A stretch of 64,000 nt of DNA from Anthopleura xanthogrammica. Lineage: Eukaryota; Cnidaria; Anthozoa; Actiniaria; Actiniidae. The position numbers were made by a program, and so were the translations under genes. The DNA lies in the NCBI GenBank assembly GCA_964019055.1, contig OZ025210.1:3043047-3107046 (forward strand). The letters are read 5' to 3'. Numbering within the stretch: the stretch's first letter is position 1; each line of letters opens with the position of its first letter. Of this stretch, positions 1 to 12,053 are shown piece by piece. The notes under the pieces are model-generated. The model had not been told where the DNA came from, did no database searches, and worked only from the letters and a program-made list of their open reading frames with translations.

Positions 1-26
1 ATTACAGGTCGGGAGTAGAGAACAAA

Positions 27-878
27 ATGGAGGACAAGATGAAGAATATGGAAGAAAAGTTGAGAGAGAATTGCTGCATGGGGGACGAAGGAAAAGTTAA
101 ATTACTCCTAGGAAAAGGTGTAAATGTTAGTGCTGCTAATTGCATGAATGGTTGGACGCCATTGCACTGGGCAGCGAAGAGAGGACACAAGAAGATTGTC
201 GAGTTGCTGTTGCAAGAAGGTGCTTCAAAGACGTTGAAAACAAGCAAGGGAGAAACAGCAGGCTCGCTAGCTAAAAATCCAGAAATCAAAGAAATGATTG
301 CAACAGCTGAAGATGTTGAAGTTGAGACCAGTGAAAGTTTACCAATTGTCCCTAACTACATCAAAAATCCTGGGTTCACTTATGTTGAATCTGACAATGC
401 AGTTGATGAACAGCAAAATCTTCCATTTGGTCTGGGAAGAAATTTGAAAGATCCTGAGAGTATTTCAAGTCCTGTTAGACTCTCTAAATCTCCTTTCACT
501 GACCCTATGACATCTCCTCCTCGTAAAACCATTGCACTGGATAGTGGCAAGTCATTTACTGAGGCACAACACTACATAAATGGTACCAGCTACCTGACCC
601 CAGTGCAAATTAACAGTCCCATGAAAAATGTTGTAATACAAAATGAGCTGGTTCTTAAAGTAAGGGTTGCAAATTCTGAAGAAGATGACTTTATAGAGAT
701 TGAACTAGATTTTGTAAGTCTGACTTTTGACAACCTTATCAAGGTGTGTTGCGATGAACTAGGGATACAACCAAATAGCATTAGGAAAGTAAGAAAGTTG
801 CCCAACACTATTGTCAGGAAGGACAAAGATGTAGCTCGCTTGCAGGAGTTTCAGGAACTTGAATTTGTTTTACATTAA
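27..878 (+). CDS. ANKRD40: Ankyrin repeat domain-containing protein 40 (ANKRD40), single exon
   Basis: A complete 283-residue reading frame. Residues 1-95 match the N-terminus of the ANKRD40 family: a charged helix, then an ankyrin repeat with the hallmark NGWTPLHWAAKRGH (about residues 46-60) and VELLLQEGAS. The middle (about 100-200) is Ser/Pro-rich and low in complexity. The C-terminal 75 residues form the conserved ANKRD40 tail, including DDFIEIELD, IRKVRKLPNT and RKDKDVARLQEFQELEF. The ATG at 27 is chosen because the family begins at this distance before the first ankyrin helix. Vertebrate ANKRD40 is longer (about 370 residues) and split by introns, whereas this copy has none, so it may be a retrocopy or an intron-poor lineage form. 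The molecular role of ANKRD40 is poorly defined; the repeat implies protein binding. Confidence 0.93.
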   Translation: MEDKMKNMEEKLRENCCMGDEGKVKLLLGKGVNVSAANCMNGWTPLHWAAKRGHKKIVELLLQEGASKTLKTSKGETAGSLAKNPEIKEMIATAEDVEVETSESLPIVPNYIKNPGFTYVESDNAVDEQQNLPFGLGRNLKDPESISSPVRLSKSPFTDPMTSPPRKTIALDSGKSFTEAQHYINGTSYLTPVQINSPMKNVVIQNELVLKVRVANSEEDDFIEIELDFVSLTFDNLIKVCCDELGIQPNSIRKVRKLPNTIVRKDKDVARLQEFQELEFVLH

Positions 879-2229
879 TAAGAGAATCTATTTGCATATT
901 AAAGTTGAACTTCAGAAAATATTCACTCTTTCCCTTGCCCTATCAGTCTCCTATATATGCTGCCATTATTACAGCGCAACATGCAAAAGTATGACCACTT
1001 TTGATATATTCACATACTTCTTTGCACAGGTTTTTTGCTGCTAAACAAGTTTTTACACCCCTTATTTGGTAAAACCAGACAGCTTGGCATCAAATGTGTC
1101 TGTTCAAAGTACAAAATCCTGTACATAAAAGAATGCAAATACATTAATGTGGTCCTACTTTTGCACGTCTCACTGTAAATGCAACACATTTACTTGCAAC
1201 AACTGCACAGGAGGTTTCCCTTCTTTTTCTTACCTCAAAACAACAAGAGGATTGATATTTTCAAGGGACGGGGAAGGCAGTTTTTGATACTTTCCTTTTG
1301 AGACTTTCTTGGGTTAGGAGTCTTGTAAAAATAGAAATATGTCCAGCCAGAATTGGAACTTGTTTGGTCAAATCTTTGACTAATATTGAGCCAGAAATGA
1401 GGTGTGACAGAACTAAAATAATGGCTCAATATCTAGATACTTCCCTTGAATTTGTAATGAGGAATTGATATCCCATTACAAACTCAATGTACATATCCGA
1501 CGAGCAGAGTTGCAGAAGCCCACCTTAATGGCATCCATGGTTTATAGTCAACCCTGCTGTATGGTTTGAAAAGATTGAGATTGAAAGCTCATGACATTAT
1601 ATAATAACCTCCATTTCTCCATGTGGGATGAGCGAAAACAGTGAAAGTGCTAATTCATAATCTACACATGCTCACTAAAGTGAGAGCATCAACGTGATCA
1701 CACTATTTTCTCTTGGGATTTGCCGTGTTGTGAAAACCTCATTAGGTATACAATAAGACAGATAAATACCTCAAATGTCGGCAATAAGCCTATAAAGTCC
1801 TAGGGGCTGTGGCCTTCTGGCTTTATATGGCTTATTGCCTCCATTCTCGGTATTTGTCTTTCACTTAAACATGTTGGATTAACTATCAACCTCATGTCAA
1901 TCAATTTTCAATCCCAACTGGAATACACTTTGTTTCACACTACAAAAAAGAGTCTTAACATGGATAATAAAAGGACTGCTTTTACTATCTGCAGTTTGAA
2001 ACCACAAAAATGTTAATCAAGAAATTAAAAGAAAAAGAGCTAACCAAAAAGTTGTGTCAAAAACTTCCAAAATATATACCTATTGACTCACGTGACGTAT
2101 GTGTCATGTGTCTCAGCTAGTACCCGGAGGGAAGTAATGAACTTTTTAAATATTGCTAAATAATCATCATGAATTATATTTCTAATCACGGACCTTTTAA
2201 TAGTGTCTTTCTCGCTGCTTTTTCACTAA
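879..2229. other. Intergenic stretch between ANKRD40 and the cyclotransferase
   Basis: AT-rich DNA with no supportable gene. Short open frames have no recognisable domain. It must hold the 3' UTR of ANKRD40. A weak inverted pair involving aggcaat/ttgcct-type segments lies near 1770-1845. Confidence 0.5.
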
Positions 2230-2235
2230 TTTATT
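2230..2235 (-). terminator. Polyadenylation signal AATAAA for the cyclotransferase gene
   Basis: Read on the minus strand, the hexamer AATAAA lies about 110 bases after the stop codon at 2343, the usual position for a short 3' UTR. Confidence 0.5.
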
Positions 2236-2342
2236 GTCCCATAAACAAGTACAAAGTTTTCAAAACTATTTAAGTAATGAAGTCAGCTGAAATGTGTAAA
2301 CATTTCATGCCACGGGAAAAGCACGTTGCATAATGGCGTCGT

Positions 2343-2798
2343 TCAGCTCCCACATTCGTGATTTTCGAGAATACTGTAGTATTCGCTAGGAAGAACATCT
2401 TTTCCTTTCAGCAAGTGGTTTAAATAAGTCTTGGACGGTATCAGGCCATCTTTGTGGAATGCAGGCATAGCGACATATGTAATACAGTCCAACATTTCGC
2501 CATTTTCGAGTTCAACTTTGACAGGGACACGACTGTATCCTCCTCTATCCACCCATTCGAAAAAATCAAGCGTTTCAAGGCCTCCTTTTTCCATTGTGTA
2601 TAAAGCACCGTGAACTATAGAGTTGGGATCCTCCACGATGGTGGCGGAGCCAAATCCACTTCCGCTATTGAAAGCAAAAACAAGCCTGTAGCCGGAGAGT
2701 TTTGCGGGAACTCGATCAATGTAATAAGCCTTTCTCTCCTTCATTCGTTCAGCGTTCAGGTTCGATCCGTAAGCAAAATATCTCTCGGGTTGTTCCAT
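2343..2798 (-). CDS. Gamma-glutamylcyclotransferase-like / AIG2-like protein, single exon
   Basis: 151 residues beginning MEQPERYFAYGSNLN. The YFAYGSNL motif is the substrate-binding loop of the gamma-glutamyl cyclotransferase fold. It is followed by the conserved G-Y-R-L-F strand (KLSGYRLVFAF), GALYTM and LDFFEWVDRGGYSRVPVKV; the Glu in FFEW is at the position of the catalytic acid that makes 5-oxoproline. The family acts on gamma-glutamyl amino acids or gamma-glutamylamine in the cytosol; which substrate applies here cannot be told. The frame is open 37 codons further upstream, but the Met at 2798 sits directly before the fold, so it is taken as the start. No intron. Convergent with the ANKRD40 gene. 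Confidence 0.85.
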   Translation of the reverse strand: MEQPERYFAYGSNLNAERMKERKAYYIDRVPAKLSGYRLVFAFNSGSGFGSATIVEDPNSIVHGALYTMEKGGLETLDFFEWVDRGGYSRVPVKVELENGEMLDCITYVAMPAFHKDGLIPSKTYLNHLLKGKDVLPSEYYSILENHECGS

Positions 2799-3632
2799 GA
2801 CTAGTTTTAACGTGTCCAACAAACAATAAAGTCCTAGCAACGCTTTCACGGATCGTGATAGCATCAGGCTTACATCACCGTACAAGCGGCACACCAACAA
2901 TGCAAACACTTTTTACCACAGGAAGCCCATGCACCTAAACTGGACTATTGCCCTTATGAAATAAGGGAATGAATTAATGTAAGAGTCTTATGTTTTCTTT
3001 TTGTCACTGGTAGCATCTTTGAGAAATTTAGAGCAATTTGAACAGATTTTGAGCACCCAGATATTCCAAACTTGGGCTTTCTGTGGCGCGCCCACTGTCT
3101 TCAATAATTCTTTAATAATTCGGCCAAAAAAAGCGTCTAAAGCCTGAAGTCTTATTCATAAATGAAGAGTCTGTCTGCAATAAATCAATTCAACTCCAAC
3201 AACAAGTAAGTGTTGCAGGTGGTTGTAGTAGGTAGACGTAATGCAACGAGTCATGTCCATATAAAGGCCCGTTCACACGGGGGATTTTTGCGGCGATTTT
3301 CTCGGCGACGAAAAATCGCGCTTGTGAACGGGCCAACATATACCTGTTTTAAATCTCTGGAAATTAAGAAAATTACTCCCAACGCACAAGGATTTTTTTT
3401 TTAATTTTTAGCAAAGTAAGCAAATTCCATTTCATTCTCTGCTATGCCGAGTTTGTTGAATAAGGTTTTTATCTTAGAAGATATATATATTTTTTTATTT
3501 TATTATATATAAGATAGCCGGAAGGAGCGTATATGAATATCAACTTCAATAGAAAAAGAAAAAAATGTACTGTGAGAAAATATAATTTTCTTTAAACACT
3601 GAAGAAATACACGACATGCATCATTAATATAT
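2799..3632. other. Intergenic DNA with a 69-bp palindrome
   Basis: No gene is seen. Positions 3266-3334 form a hairpin with arms ggcccgttcaca / tgtgaacgggcc, probably a small MITE. An AT-rich run near 3480-3515 holds a possible minus-strand AATAAA for the desulfhydrase-like gene that ends at 3633. Confidence 0.5.
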
Positions 3633-6600
3633 TTAAAATTCAGGACACTCTTCTCCGTTGGCCCAGTATCTGACGCGGTTTGTGATCTTCGTGTTCTCCA
3701 ATACTTCGTTCATACGTCCCTCAAACAGTCCAAACATTCCTCCTGTAAGGAACAAATAACACAAAATGTTTCGGTAGATTTTCACTCAGACCTTACCCTG
3801 GGGTCCAGAGGTTATTTGTTCTCGCTCCGGCGTCGGCTGTCGGAGATCTAGACCGCTCGTTAAACCTACGGGAATAGAACCTCTGGAGCCCAGGGTACTC
3901 AGACCTGTAAGGATAACAAAAGCTATCTCACAGGGGACAGGGGGCACTCCCCATCAAACTAAGTAATCCCAAAGTGACATGAAGAAATCGCCGATTACCA
4001 CTGGTAAAAACGAGGAAATACGAACAACAAAATCGTACAACTTGTCGCGCAACATGGTTGCGTTGCAAATTACTGAGTGAATGCTGCTCGTATTACCACC
4101 CCGCGTGCAACAAATTTTCATTGTTGCAGAGAGTAGAAAGCACTTCTACTTCTGCAACAACGTCGCGCAACAAAATTTTCTTGTTGCACCGTGGGTAGTA
4201 ATATGCGCCACATTCACTTTGCAGCTTGCAACGAAAAAACGTTGCGCGACAAGTTGCACGATTTTGTTGCTCGTATTTCCTCGCCTTAAATTTGGAAGCG
4301 CGCATATATTGTGATCAGCCCGCATATTATTGCGTATGAGAAAATGCGTATGGGAATTTTCGATTTTGAAAATGAGGCCACGGTTCTGAGGGGCAATGTC
4401 AAATGTTTAGGAAACCCATAACAGAAAAAATCATTTTTGGCTATAAACGTGGGGTGCTACCCGCCTCCGCAGTCACAGATCATGTATTATTTAGAGTTTA
4501 ATTTCATAAAGTAGAAACTTACAGTCAAACTAAGAAAAACCATGAACGCCTAAAATATGTCTGGAATGTTTATTTAGACCGTTACATGTAAAATAGAAAT
4601 TTCCGCTACTGTGAAAAGAGTTCGTAATGAATTCTTCTCTCGTGTACCCATCTGTCTCGAATATAATTCTATAAGTTCTCGAAAATAAAACTAAAATATA
4701 AAGTTTGAAACTCTTAAACGGCAAACAACTTTGGCGCAATCGCGGTGGTAGATATTCCAGACATATTTTAGGTGTTGGTTTGACTGTAATTGCACTCACC
4801 TGTGTGCATATAAAGAACATTTTTGCCTTTGAATCTCGAAGGGTTATCTCTCATCTCGGCAAGCATACCACGTACTGATTTTATGGTATAGACGGGATCT
4901 AAGGTGATACCAGTTTCACATGCCATTTGGATAACTTGTTCTGCAAAAGCACAAACAAACAAGCACAATAGTACACTAATAGTCGGTTGTCATGACACAA
5001 GAGCAAAGGAATAAAACTTGGAATCGATTTGTCCCAAATTTGGAGTCTAACTTAGTTATTAGTTTGTCGGATTGAATGCATGCGCGAGTGCGCAAGCAAG
5101 CACGCATGACAAAAAAATTTGGCTTTCAAGGTTTACTTCCGCATTTAAAAAAATCTATGTTAAAATGTCGCTGTTGTCATATAGGCAAACTTCGTTAACT
5201 CTCTTCTATTTTTGTTGCGCGATAAAAGGCAATCAAAACTCAACTTTTGTTGCCTAGCAATTTACAACTGTAGGGATGTTATATATATATATATACCGTA
5301 AATCCTCTATTAAGCCCCCCTCTCAAATAAGCCCCCCCTTTTTTAAAGGATGAAATTTATTAAGCCCCCCTCTCTTTTAAGCCCCCCTCCCCTCCCCCTT
5401 CACAACTAAATTCACAATCAAGGTAAATCATACTTGAGACTAACACAAGTGAATCAAATGTTGAAAAGAACAATGCATATACCATGCCCCTATAGATTAT
5501 GCAAGAAAGTCCATAGTAATACTTCCATTTAATCCTGAGTTTACCGTTTTGGAATAAAGTTATCATATCATATTATATTCTGATAGCGTAGAACTTAGAG
5601 CGTTTCGGCTAAAAATCAATAAGCCCCCCCCTCTCTATTAAGCCCCCCCTCTCCAATAAGCCCCCCCCCCCCCCCTCAAACGTACCTGTAATAAATAAGC
5701 CCCCCGGGGGGCTTAATAGAGGATTTACGGTATGCGCAAATTAAAGTTTCTCAAGTTGCAAATTGCACAACAAATTTTTTCGTGTAAACACCAAACCAAA
5801 CAATATGCGCAGTAAATATAGGATTTTATAGGATTGCTATGTACCTAGTTCCTCTGGTGTAGAGAGCCCATATCCTTTTCCCTTGTGGCCTTCCATGATA
5901 TCTATGATGTCTGCCGCTTTGACGTTTTCCAAACCTGCTTTATCAAGATCTTCTTGAATATGTTTATGTAGATTTTCAACATTATTCCTGATATTGACAG
6001 CATGGACCCTAAAAGAAAATGAGCACCCAGTATCAATAAAGATGCAAGAAGAGTGTGGTTTCCCCATGCTGAAAGCGGATTATTTCAATTTACTTTTTCA
6101 CTATTTCTAAGCTAAATATATACATGCCATCTCTTTTTAGATACATATTTATGCTTCTACTGTGACACTCAAAACGTTTAGGCATCAAAAATTACATAGT
6201 TTCTGTCAAACACGTTTCTCAATTTGGACATTAATTTAAAAGATGGATGCCAAAACACCTATAAGGAATGGCAAGACCTTGAGTTGGGGGGTGGGGTGGG
6301 GTGGGGTTGGCATCATCCTGGATATCCTGGGAGATATATGACCCTGTTACATGTACCAAAAGAGTTTAAGAAGATGTTGAATTTATTGAATTTATTAAAC
6401 CTTACTTGAGTTTAGATCCAGTCAGATAATTTCCAATAGCAAGACCACATGCAGTTCCACCACTCCCAACTGTCACAACTATATCAGTGTAATGTTCCAA
6501 CACTTTCTGTGGATTAAATATGACATGAAGAACGAGGAGTGAACATCATGAACAAGAGCTATCATTATAATCTCACTTTTTGTTCATATCTCACATTCCC

Positions 6601-9600
6601 ATCTTCACCCTATTTCCTAAATTCCACTCCCCTAACCTCCCCTATTTTCCCCTCCCCTCCTCTCCTCTCCTCTCCTCCTCTCCTCTCCCCTCCTCCTCTC
6701 CTCTCCCCTCCCCTCTCAATTTGAAATAAACAGTTGCATAATTATTACCTGTTCAACAAGTTCTGCAAAACACTGAAGATATGCAAACATTCCAGTGAAA
6801 GATGACCCACCAGCAGGAATCACATAGACTTTGGAACCCTTTTCTTTTCTGAAACAAAATCAAACATTCTATTCAACAGAAATAAACAAAATCTAATGGA
6901 GTAGACTGGTCACAAGAAATACACAGATGGTAGCTTTAACTCTCCCCTAACAATTTTCCTCTAATATTAGCAACAACACACAACACCTCCTCCCCTCCCC
7001 CATCCCCCCGACACACTTTTGAAGGTGTTCCATTCCCCCTGCAGACAAATCTATAATTCATACTCACTGTAATTTCTGTTTCAATTTTTCTATTTTTGGA
7101 TAGATAGCAACATCATATGGCAGATATTCTGTTAAGATCATGTGACTGCCAGTTAATCGGTTAAACAACAGGTTACCAAGGCTACCAATATCAGTACCCT
7201 ATATTTGTCACAAATATAGTACAGTATAAGTATAGTAAATAAAATTATTAGTTAATGACCCAACCACTTCATCCCCACCTCCCCCACCCCCCCCCCGCCC
7301 CCAAAAAAAACACTAACACCACCACCACCATTACCACTACTATCACCACAAATTGAATTACGTTGTACATTTAGACAGATGCAAGATATGATTCTGAAAG
7401 TTTAAATACTGAAAGCCTTAATTGGGCTACCTGTGTTCTACACAACTTAGTTCAGGGGGAGGGGAGGGTTGGCTTTGATAAAGCTGAAGGAAAGGGATAA
7501 TATGAAGGGATATTTTCAGGTAATTATACCGTTTCTCTTTGCCGCATAAAAAGATAGCACTCCAAACCAAGCTGCTTGGCTGAGATGGCTGTAGAACGGC
7601 AGTGATTGGAGTGCGTACTACCCAGAGTGAACACAGTATCACAGTTTTGTTCTAAGGCTGCCGCGAGAAGGAATTCCAATTTTCGCACCTTGACAAGTTC
7701 AAGAAAAATATAAAACAAGTCATTAAAACAGATGGATATGTTTATTTTTTATGCTAAAATAAGGCTAACCCTGAGTAAATGAGTCTTTAATCAATCAACT
7801 AGTATAAGCCAGTTCAAAGTTTAATAATCGTTTCCAGTGCGCATGCATTTTTATCCCGAATTTCTCACCTTCTTTAATTTGTTTAAACCTTCTTTTGTTT
7901 TTAATTAAACAAAAGGTGAGAAATTTGGGATAAAATCGCATGCACACTGAAAACGATTCTTAAACTTTGAACTAGCTGGCGTATACTAGTACCACCATGA
8001 CCGCAAATTCGGCTAAACACCATCACTTCCCCCATGTATCACGACTATAGCCCCCTTGCAGCATGTCAGAATGCAGCTCAATTTGGAGGACAAAACAATA
8101 GGTTCCAATTCTCTGGAGATGGAAATTCCTTTATTTTATAAATCCTCCAAATTGAGCTGTTTTGACGTCATGTGCAATGGGTCTATTATCAGATAATTTG
8201 GATTCAGTATAAAATGAGAAATCTTAGATACTTATAATTCAATTAAATAAGGAGGCTACTAACCTTGTTTCCAGAGAGATTGCTGCCAGTCATATCATCT
8301 CGCTTAATTCCAACACTAAACCCATTGGGAATATCTGGTAAATTCCATTTGTGAATAGGAGTTTTGTGGATTGCAAGCTAGATAGAAATAATTAATAATG
8401 ATTTTAAACAAAAACATATGCTTATCCCAGGGCCGTAGCCACCACTTGGACATGTGGTCTGGTTTTAAAAAAGTGGTCTGGTTTTCTCAGGTAATAAATA
8501 TATAAAGTAAATTTAAAGGGAAGGATCCTGATGGTAAAAAAGTGGTCCAGTTATTCCGTGCTGGTGGCTATGGCCCTGTGCACATTAAAGAGTGCAACAC
8601 TAGAATGGTTTTAACTTGCCATGAGTGGGAAACATACAGTACTAACGTACAGCATGTACATCACAGGAGTTATTACTCCTTGAGAGAACCATAACTGCTG
8701 CCGAGGGGGTACTCCCTATAATGGACCTGGGGGGGTATTTTGGGTCGTTTCATACAGGGATGCTCTTCTCGGGCTCTCTACCTCTTACACTTTTCTATAC
8801 CAAATTTCAGCAAAAAGGTACCCCTTTCATATACCCTTGAAAAACTACCCCTTTTTATACCAAAACTCACAAATTTCCACCCCTTTTCTCTACCTGTGAC
8901 CTGAAAAAGGTACCCCTTTCGGGCAGAGCATCCCCATATAGTCCATTATAGGGAGTAACCCTCCCCTCCCGGGATAATGGACTATACAGGGATGCTCTGT
9001 TCCAGTATAGTTACGGTTATGGTTATGTACAGGATATTACATGGTTGCGTGGAGATACGAATTTTATCTTCGAGTGTTGATGTTATCTCTCACGAGTGAG
9101 TGCAGCAAACGAGTGAGAGATAATATCAGCACGAGAAGATAAAATTCGTATCTCCAAGCGGCCATGTAATGTTCTGTTTATTATATGAAATCTTCAATGA
9201 AAAATAATGGAGAATTTGAGAAGCTGAGCAAAAAGTCGAAATTTGTCACCACCAGTGTTGATATAAATCGTATCCCCACTGACCACTGGTGGGAGTGGGG
9301 ATATCAATTTTATCATTTTGATGTCACTCAATATCACACTCTATTTCATATAATAATAATGGTAATTGAACTAAGTGGAGTGCAATTTGGTCTGATATCA
9401 AACACGCGATAACAAAATCACACGACTGCGTAGCGGGAGTGTGATTTGTAATCGCAAGTTTGATATCAGACCAAAATTGCACGACACGAAGTTCAATTAT
9501 CACTTTATTATATCCATTTTGAAATCATACTAGATAGACACTAAATTTGTGATAAATACAAAAGTATTTATTCACAAATAGCCGGTATTTTGTTTCTTTT

Positions 9601-10144
9601 TGTAACAAAAAATTGCAGTCAAACTTGAAAAAAGCTACATTTTATGTTCCTTATTTGCTGTAATCTGATTGGCTGATTACATACAATCCTGTAATCTGAT
9701 TGGTTACCTTTTCTAGTGTTGCATTGTGATTGGCTGACAAAAAGATGCGATTTGGACTCAAAATAGTGCGATTCGGACTCAAAATAGTGCGATTCGTGCT
9801 TGAATCAATCTACTGAGAGCCAATCAGATTACAGGATTTGCTAGTGATTTCAAAGTGGATATAATAAAGTAAGATATGGTACAGCTAAAGTAAACATACA
9901 TACAAATTTGCCGTATAGAGGTTTTTATTATAAGTAATAGCATGACTTGAGGGTGATTAGTGATTAAATGTCCCCGAAAGCCGAGGAAGGTTTTGGTTGA
10001 ACGCCGTAGGTGGAACTAAGTCTACCGAGGCTTGATACAGTTTTATACAGTTACCTCAACAACGAAATTTGGAACATTTTTCATCCCTTTGGCCCATGCT
10101 GGCGGTTCATATTTCTTCAAGCTTTCATGATTAACTCCAGGCAT
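3633..10144 (-). CDS. D-cysteine desulfhydrase-like PLP enzyme, paralogue 1 (nine exons)
   Basis: Exons, in coding order: 10055-10144, 8264-8377, 7530-7688, 7068-7198, 6749-6848, 6406-6506, 5845-6008, 4800-4940, 3633-3742, giving 369 residues with every junction in phase. It belongs to the fold-type II PLP family of D-cysteine desulfhydrase and ACC deaminase. The PLP lysine is Lys68 at the end of exon 2 (motif SGNK, then VRKLEFLLA in exon 3). The substrate loop is SNHC in exon 3 and the phosphate loop is GSGGTACGL in exon 6. At the two positions reported to separate the activities it has Thr in LDPVYT and Thr in MHTGG, where ACC deaminases have Glu and Leu. This favours D-cysteine breakdown to pyruvate, sulfide and ammonia. 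No targeting peptide is visible, so it is probably cytosolic. It is in tandem with paralogue 2. Confidence 0.9.
3788..3906. repeat. Foldback element in the last intron of paralogue 1
   Basis: Arms read ccttaccctgg..ccagaggtt and aacctctgg..ccagggta with an unrelated loop of about 65 bases. It lies just outside the last exon. Confidence 0.65.
4011..4283. repeat. MITE with long terminal inverted repeats (family E)
   Basis: The left end begins cgaggaaatacgaacaacaa and the right end is its near-exact reverse complement; both arms continue with acaacttgtcgcgcaac. The inner part is rich in gttgca/tgcaac words. A related, decayed copy lies at about 12511-12652. Confidence 0.75.
5294..5732. repeat. 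MITE-like element with TIRs and C-rich taagcccccc repeats
   Basis: The terminal inverted repeats are at 5294-5320 (beginning taccgtaaatcctctattaa) and at 5706-5732 in inverse orientation. The interior repeats taagcccccc-type words near both ends. It lies in an intron of paralogue 1. Confidence 0.75.
7798..7990. repeat. Foldback element in intron 2 of paralogue 1
   Basis: Arms are actagtataagccagttcaa and its imperfect complement ending gtatactagt. The inner arms share gcgcatgcat / gcatgcacac-type sequence. Confidence 0.7.
8047..8188. repeat. MITE family B, copy 1
   Basis: Inverted arms contain agctcaatttggaggacaaa and tcctccaaattgagct. The same arms recur at 23968-24069, 35210-35346 and 37832-37972. 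Confidence 0.75.
8428..8578. repeat. Short TIR element with CAGGG ends
   Basis: Ends are cagggccgtagccaccac and gtggctatggccctg. CAGGG ends are common in hAT elements, but no 8-bp target duplication is visible, so the class is open. Confidence 0.6.
8704..8966. repeat. Foldback element, gggtactccctataatgg family (family D)
   Basis: The left end gggtactccctataatgga is repeated inverted at the right end (tccattatagggagtaaccc). The arms also share gggatgctc / gagcatccc. A truncated relative is at 48442-48540. Confidence 0.7.
9030..9180. repeat. Foldback element with attacatggt / gccatgtaat arms
   Basis: Two long arms (gagatacgaattttatctt and its inverse) flank a short loop. A separate foldback (tggtctgatatcaaac / gtttgatatcagacca) follows at 9355-9505. 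Both are in intron 1 of paralogue 1. Confidence 0.65.
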
Positions 10145-10781
10145 TGTTGTACTCGAGATATTCTGGTCAAAATCCTGGTACTGGTGAAATTTCGTTTTCC
10201 CTTTGACTGTACGTACTCGATATGGCAGTATTATTACTGTGCACGTGACAATATAAAATATGTACAGAACCAGCCAATCAGAGCGATAGCAGACGAATGC
10301 CCACGTGCAATGAAAATCGAAAATTTATAAGAAATCATCCTGAAAAAAATTTCTATTTCATATATATTCACAAAATTTCAAGAAAATATCTCAGTTCCTC
10401 AAGAAAATCACAAGCTAATTAGCATTAGAAAAAACCTACTAATGGTCTATCACCAATCGAGCCCTGTGATTGGCTGAGCTACTAGGGGTCTATTAGTGAT
10501 AGACCTCTAGTAGCGAAAAGTGCCGGTTTTGAAAACCAAAAAAATATATATTTAAAGCAAAATCCAAAACTTTTTGCATCCTTTTATTGGACCGATTAGT
10601 AGGTTTTTACTAAAACAATTAGACCTCTCGCCCTCATGGCCTACGAGTCAATAGCCCATTCGGCCTTCGGCCTCATGGGCTATTGACTCGTAGACCATTC
10701 GGACTCGAGGACTAATTGTTAATTAGATTACCCGGGAAAGTACTGTCTCCCGGAAAATTCCAGTCGACACGTCACGCTTTA

Positions 10782-11227
10782 GGGACCGGTCATTGTTTAT
10801 GTGGGGGGGGGGGGGGGGATAAAATAAAGGGGGGGGGGGGGGGGGGGGTTCAGGCTTATATTTTTCAAAGAAAGGGGGTGGGTCAAAATAAAATTTCAGT
10901 TGTAAAAATGCAAGAATATATTCAAGCAAATGTAAATGTACAAGAATATATTCAAGCAAAAACAGGTATTCGGACCCAAGCTATGGAATGAGGGAGGGTT
11001 GTTGGGGAGGGGGAGAGAGGTTGTTTAAGAGATGTGTAATTTTTAAACGACTGTATAATGAATGGTATGATATGTACAGAATCGAGAAAAGGTACCTCTG
11101 AAATGAATTCCATATTGGTAGGGTCAAAAATTAAATTTAATACTTCAAGGGGTGGGTCAGAGGAAAATGTTTTAATGCATACAAAAAAATCCCCCCCCCC
11201 CCCCCCACATAAATAATGACCGGTCCC
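10782..11227. mobile_element. Non-autonomous TIR transposon with TTA target duplication (PIF/Harbinger-like)
   Basis: Terminal inverted repeats begin gggaccggtcatt and continue tatgtgggg at both ends. Identical TTA trinucleotides flank the element (10779-10781 and 11228-11230). A 3-bp TWA duplication is typical of PIF/Harbinger. Long G and C homopolymers sit just inside the ends. No transposase frame is present. Confidence 0.7.
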
Positions 11228-11587
11228 TTAGCTAGCTGTTTGGGTTTTCGCCGACGTTTCTGAGATTTTTTTTTTAACTGGGTTGCCATGGTGGCAAACC
11301 AGTCTTAAAATGAGGTTCGTTTTTTTTCTTTTATAATAAATGTTGACAGAAAATATAGTTATTTCATCAGACATGCTGGTCTGGTAGTCTAGGTAACTTA
11401 ATACTCGTTGAAACGCGTTAGTAACGCAATCAAAGTACCAGTAAAGTAGGATAAAAGGTCGTTCAGTCCCCAGGAAAGGAAAACTCCTGCGCGAAAGAAG
11501 TAACTCTACACGTTAGCTACATATGATAAAGTTTTCCAGCACTTTTTACTGAAACTTTATGGAATATATTTTTTATATCAAGTCCGT

Positions 11588-11713
11588 TGGTGGTTCTAAT
11601 TGTAAACCGGTGGTTCTAATTGTAAACCGGTGGTTCTAATTGTAAAAAGGTGGTTCTAATTGTAAACCGGTGGTTCTAATGGTAAACATGTACAGGTGGT
11701 TCTAATTGTAAAC
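11588..11713. repeat. 20-bp minisatellite, about six copies
   Basis: The unit is ggtggttctaattgtaaacc, with minor changes in the fourth to sixth copies. Confidence 0.9.
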
Positions 11714-11865
11714 GCTTTCTTGTTGTTAGTTTTTAATGACTTTTTAGTGTAATAAAAATATAAAAATTACGCAAGCACTTGAACTCCAAAACGTTACCTA
11801 AGCACAGTAAAACTGTAGTATTTTTACTATCATATCTCAAGAACTACATTTTTTGAACTACATAT

Positions 11866-12053
11866 TACTGCTATTTTCATAAACATGCGAACTCTGTGGC
11901 TGCGAGCTGCACGCTGAAATTTGGTTTTTCGCTTCCGTCAATCAAAAATAATCAGTCGGTACCTTTTATATTTTTGACCGGCGGCAGTGAAAAACCAAAT
12001 TCCAACGGGAAACTCGCAACTACAGAGTTCGCATGTTTATGAAAATAGCAGTA
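11866..12053. repeat. Foldback element with tactgctattttcataaaca arms
   Basis: The left arm reads tactgctattttcataaaca and continues tgcgaactctg; the right arm is its inverse, ending gaaaatagcagta. Confidence 0.75.

Noticed and set aside
2799..2909. 37-residue N-terminal extension of the cyclotransferase
   Set aside because: The family fold begins right after the Met at 2798; the extension shows no conserved motif.
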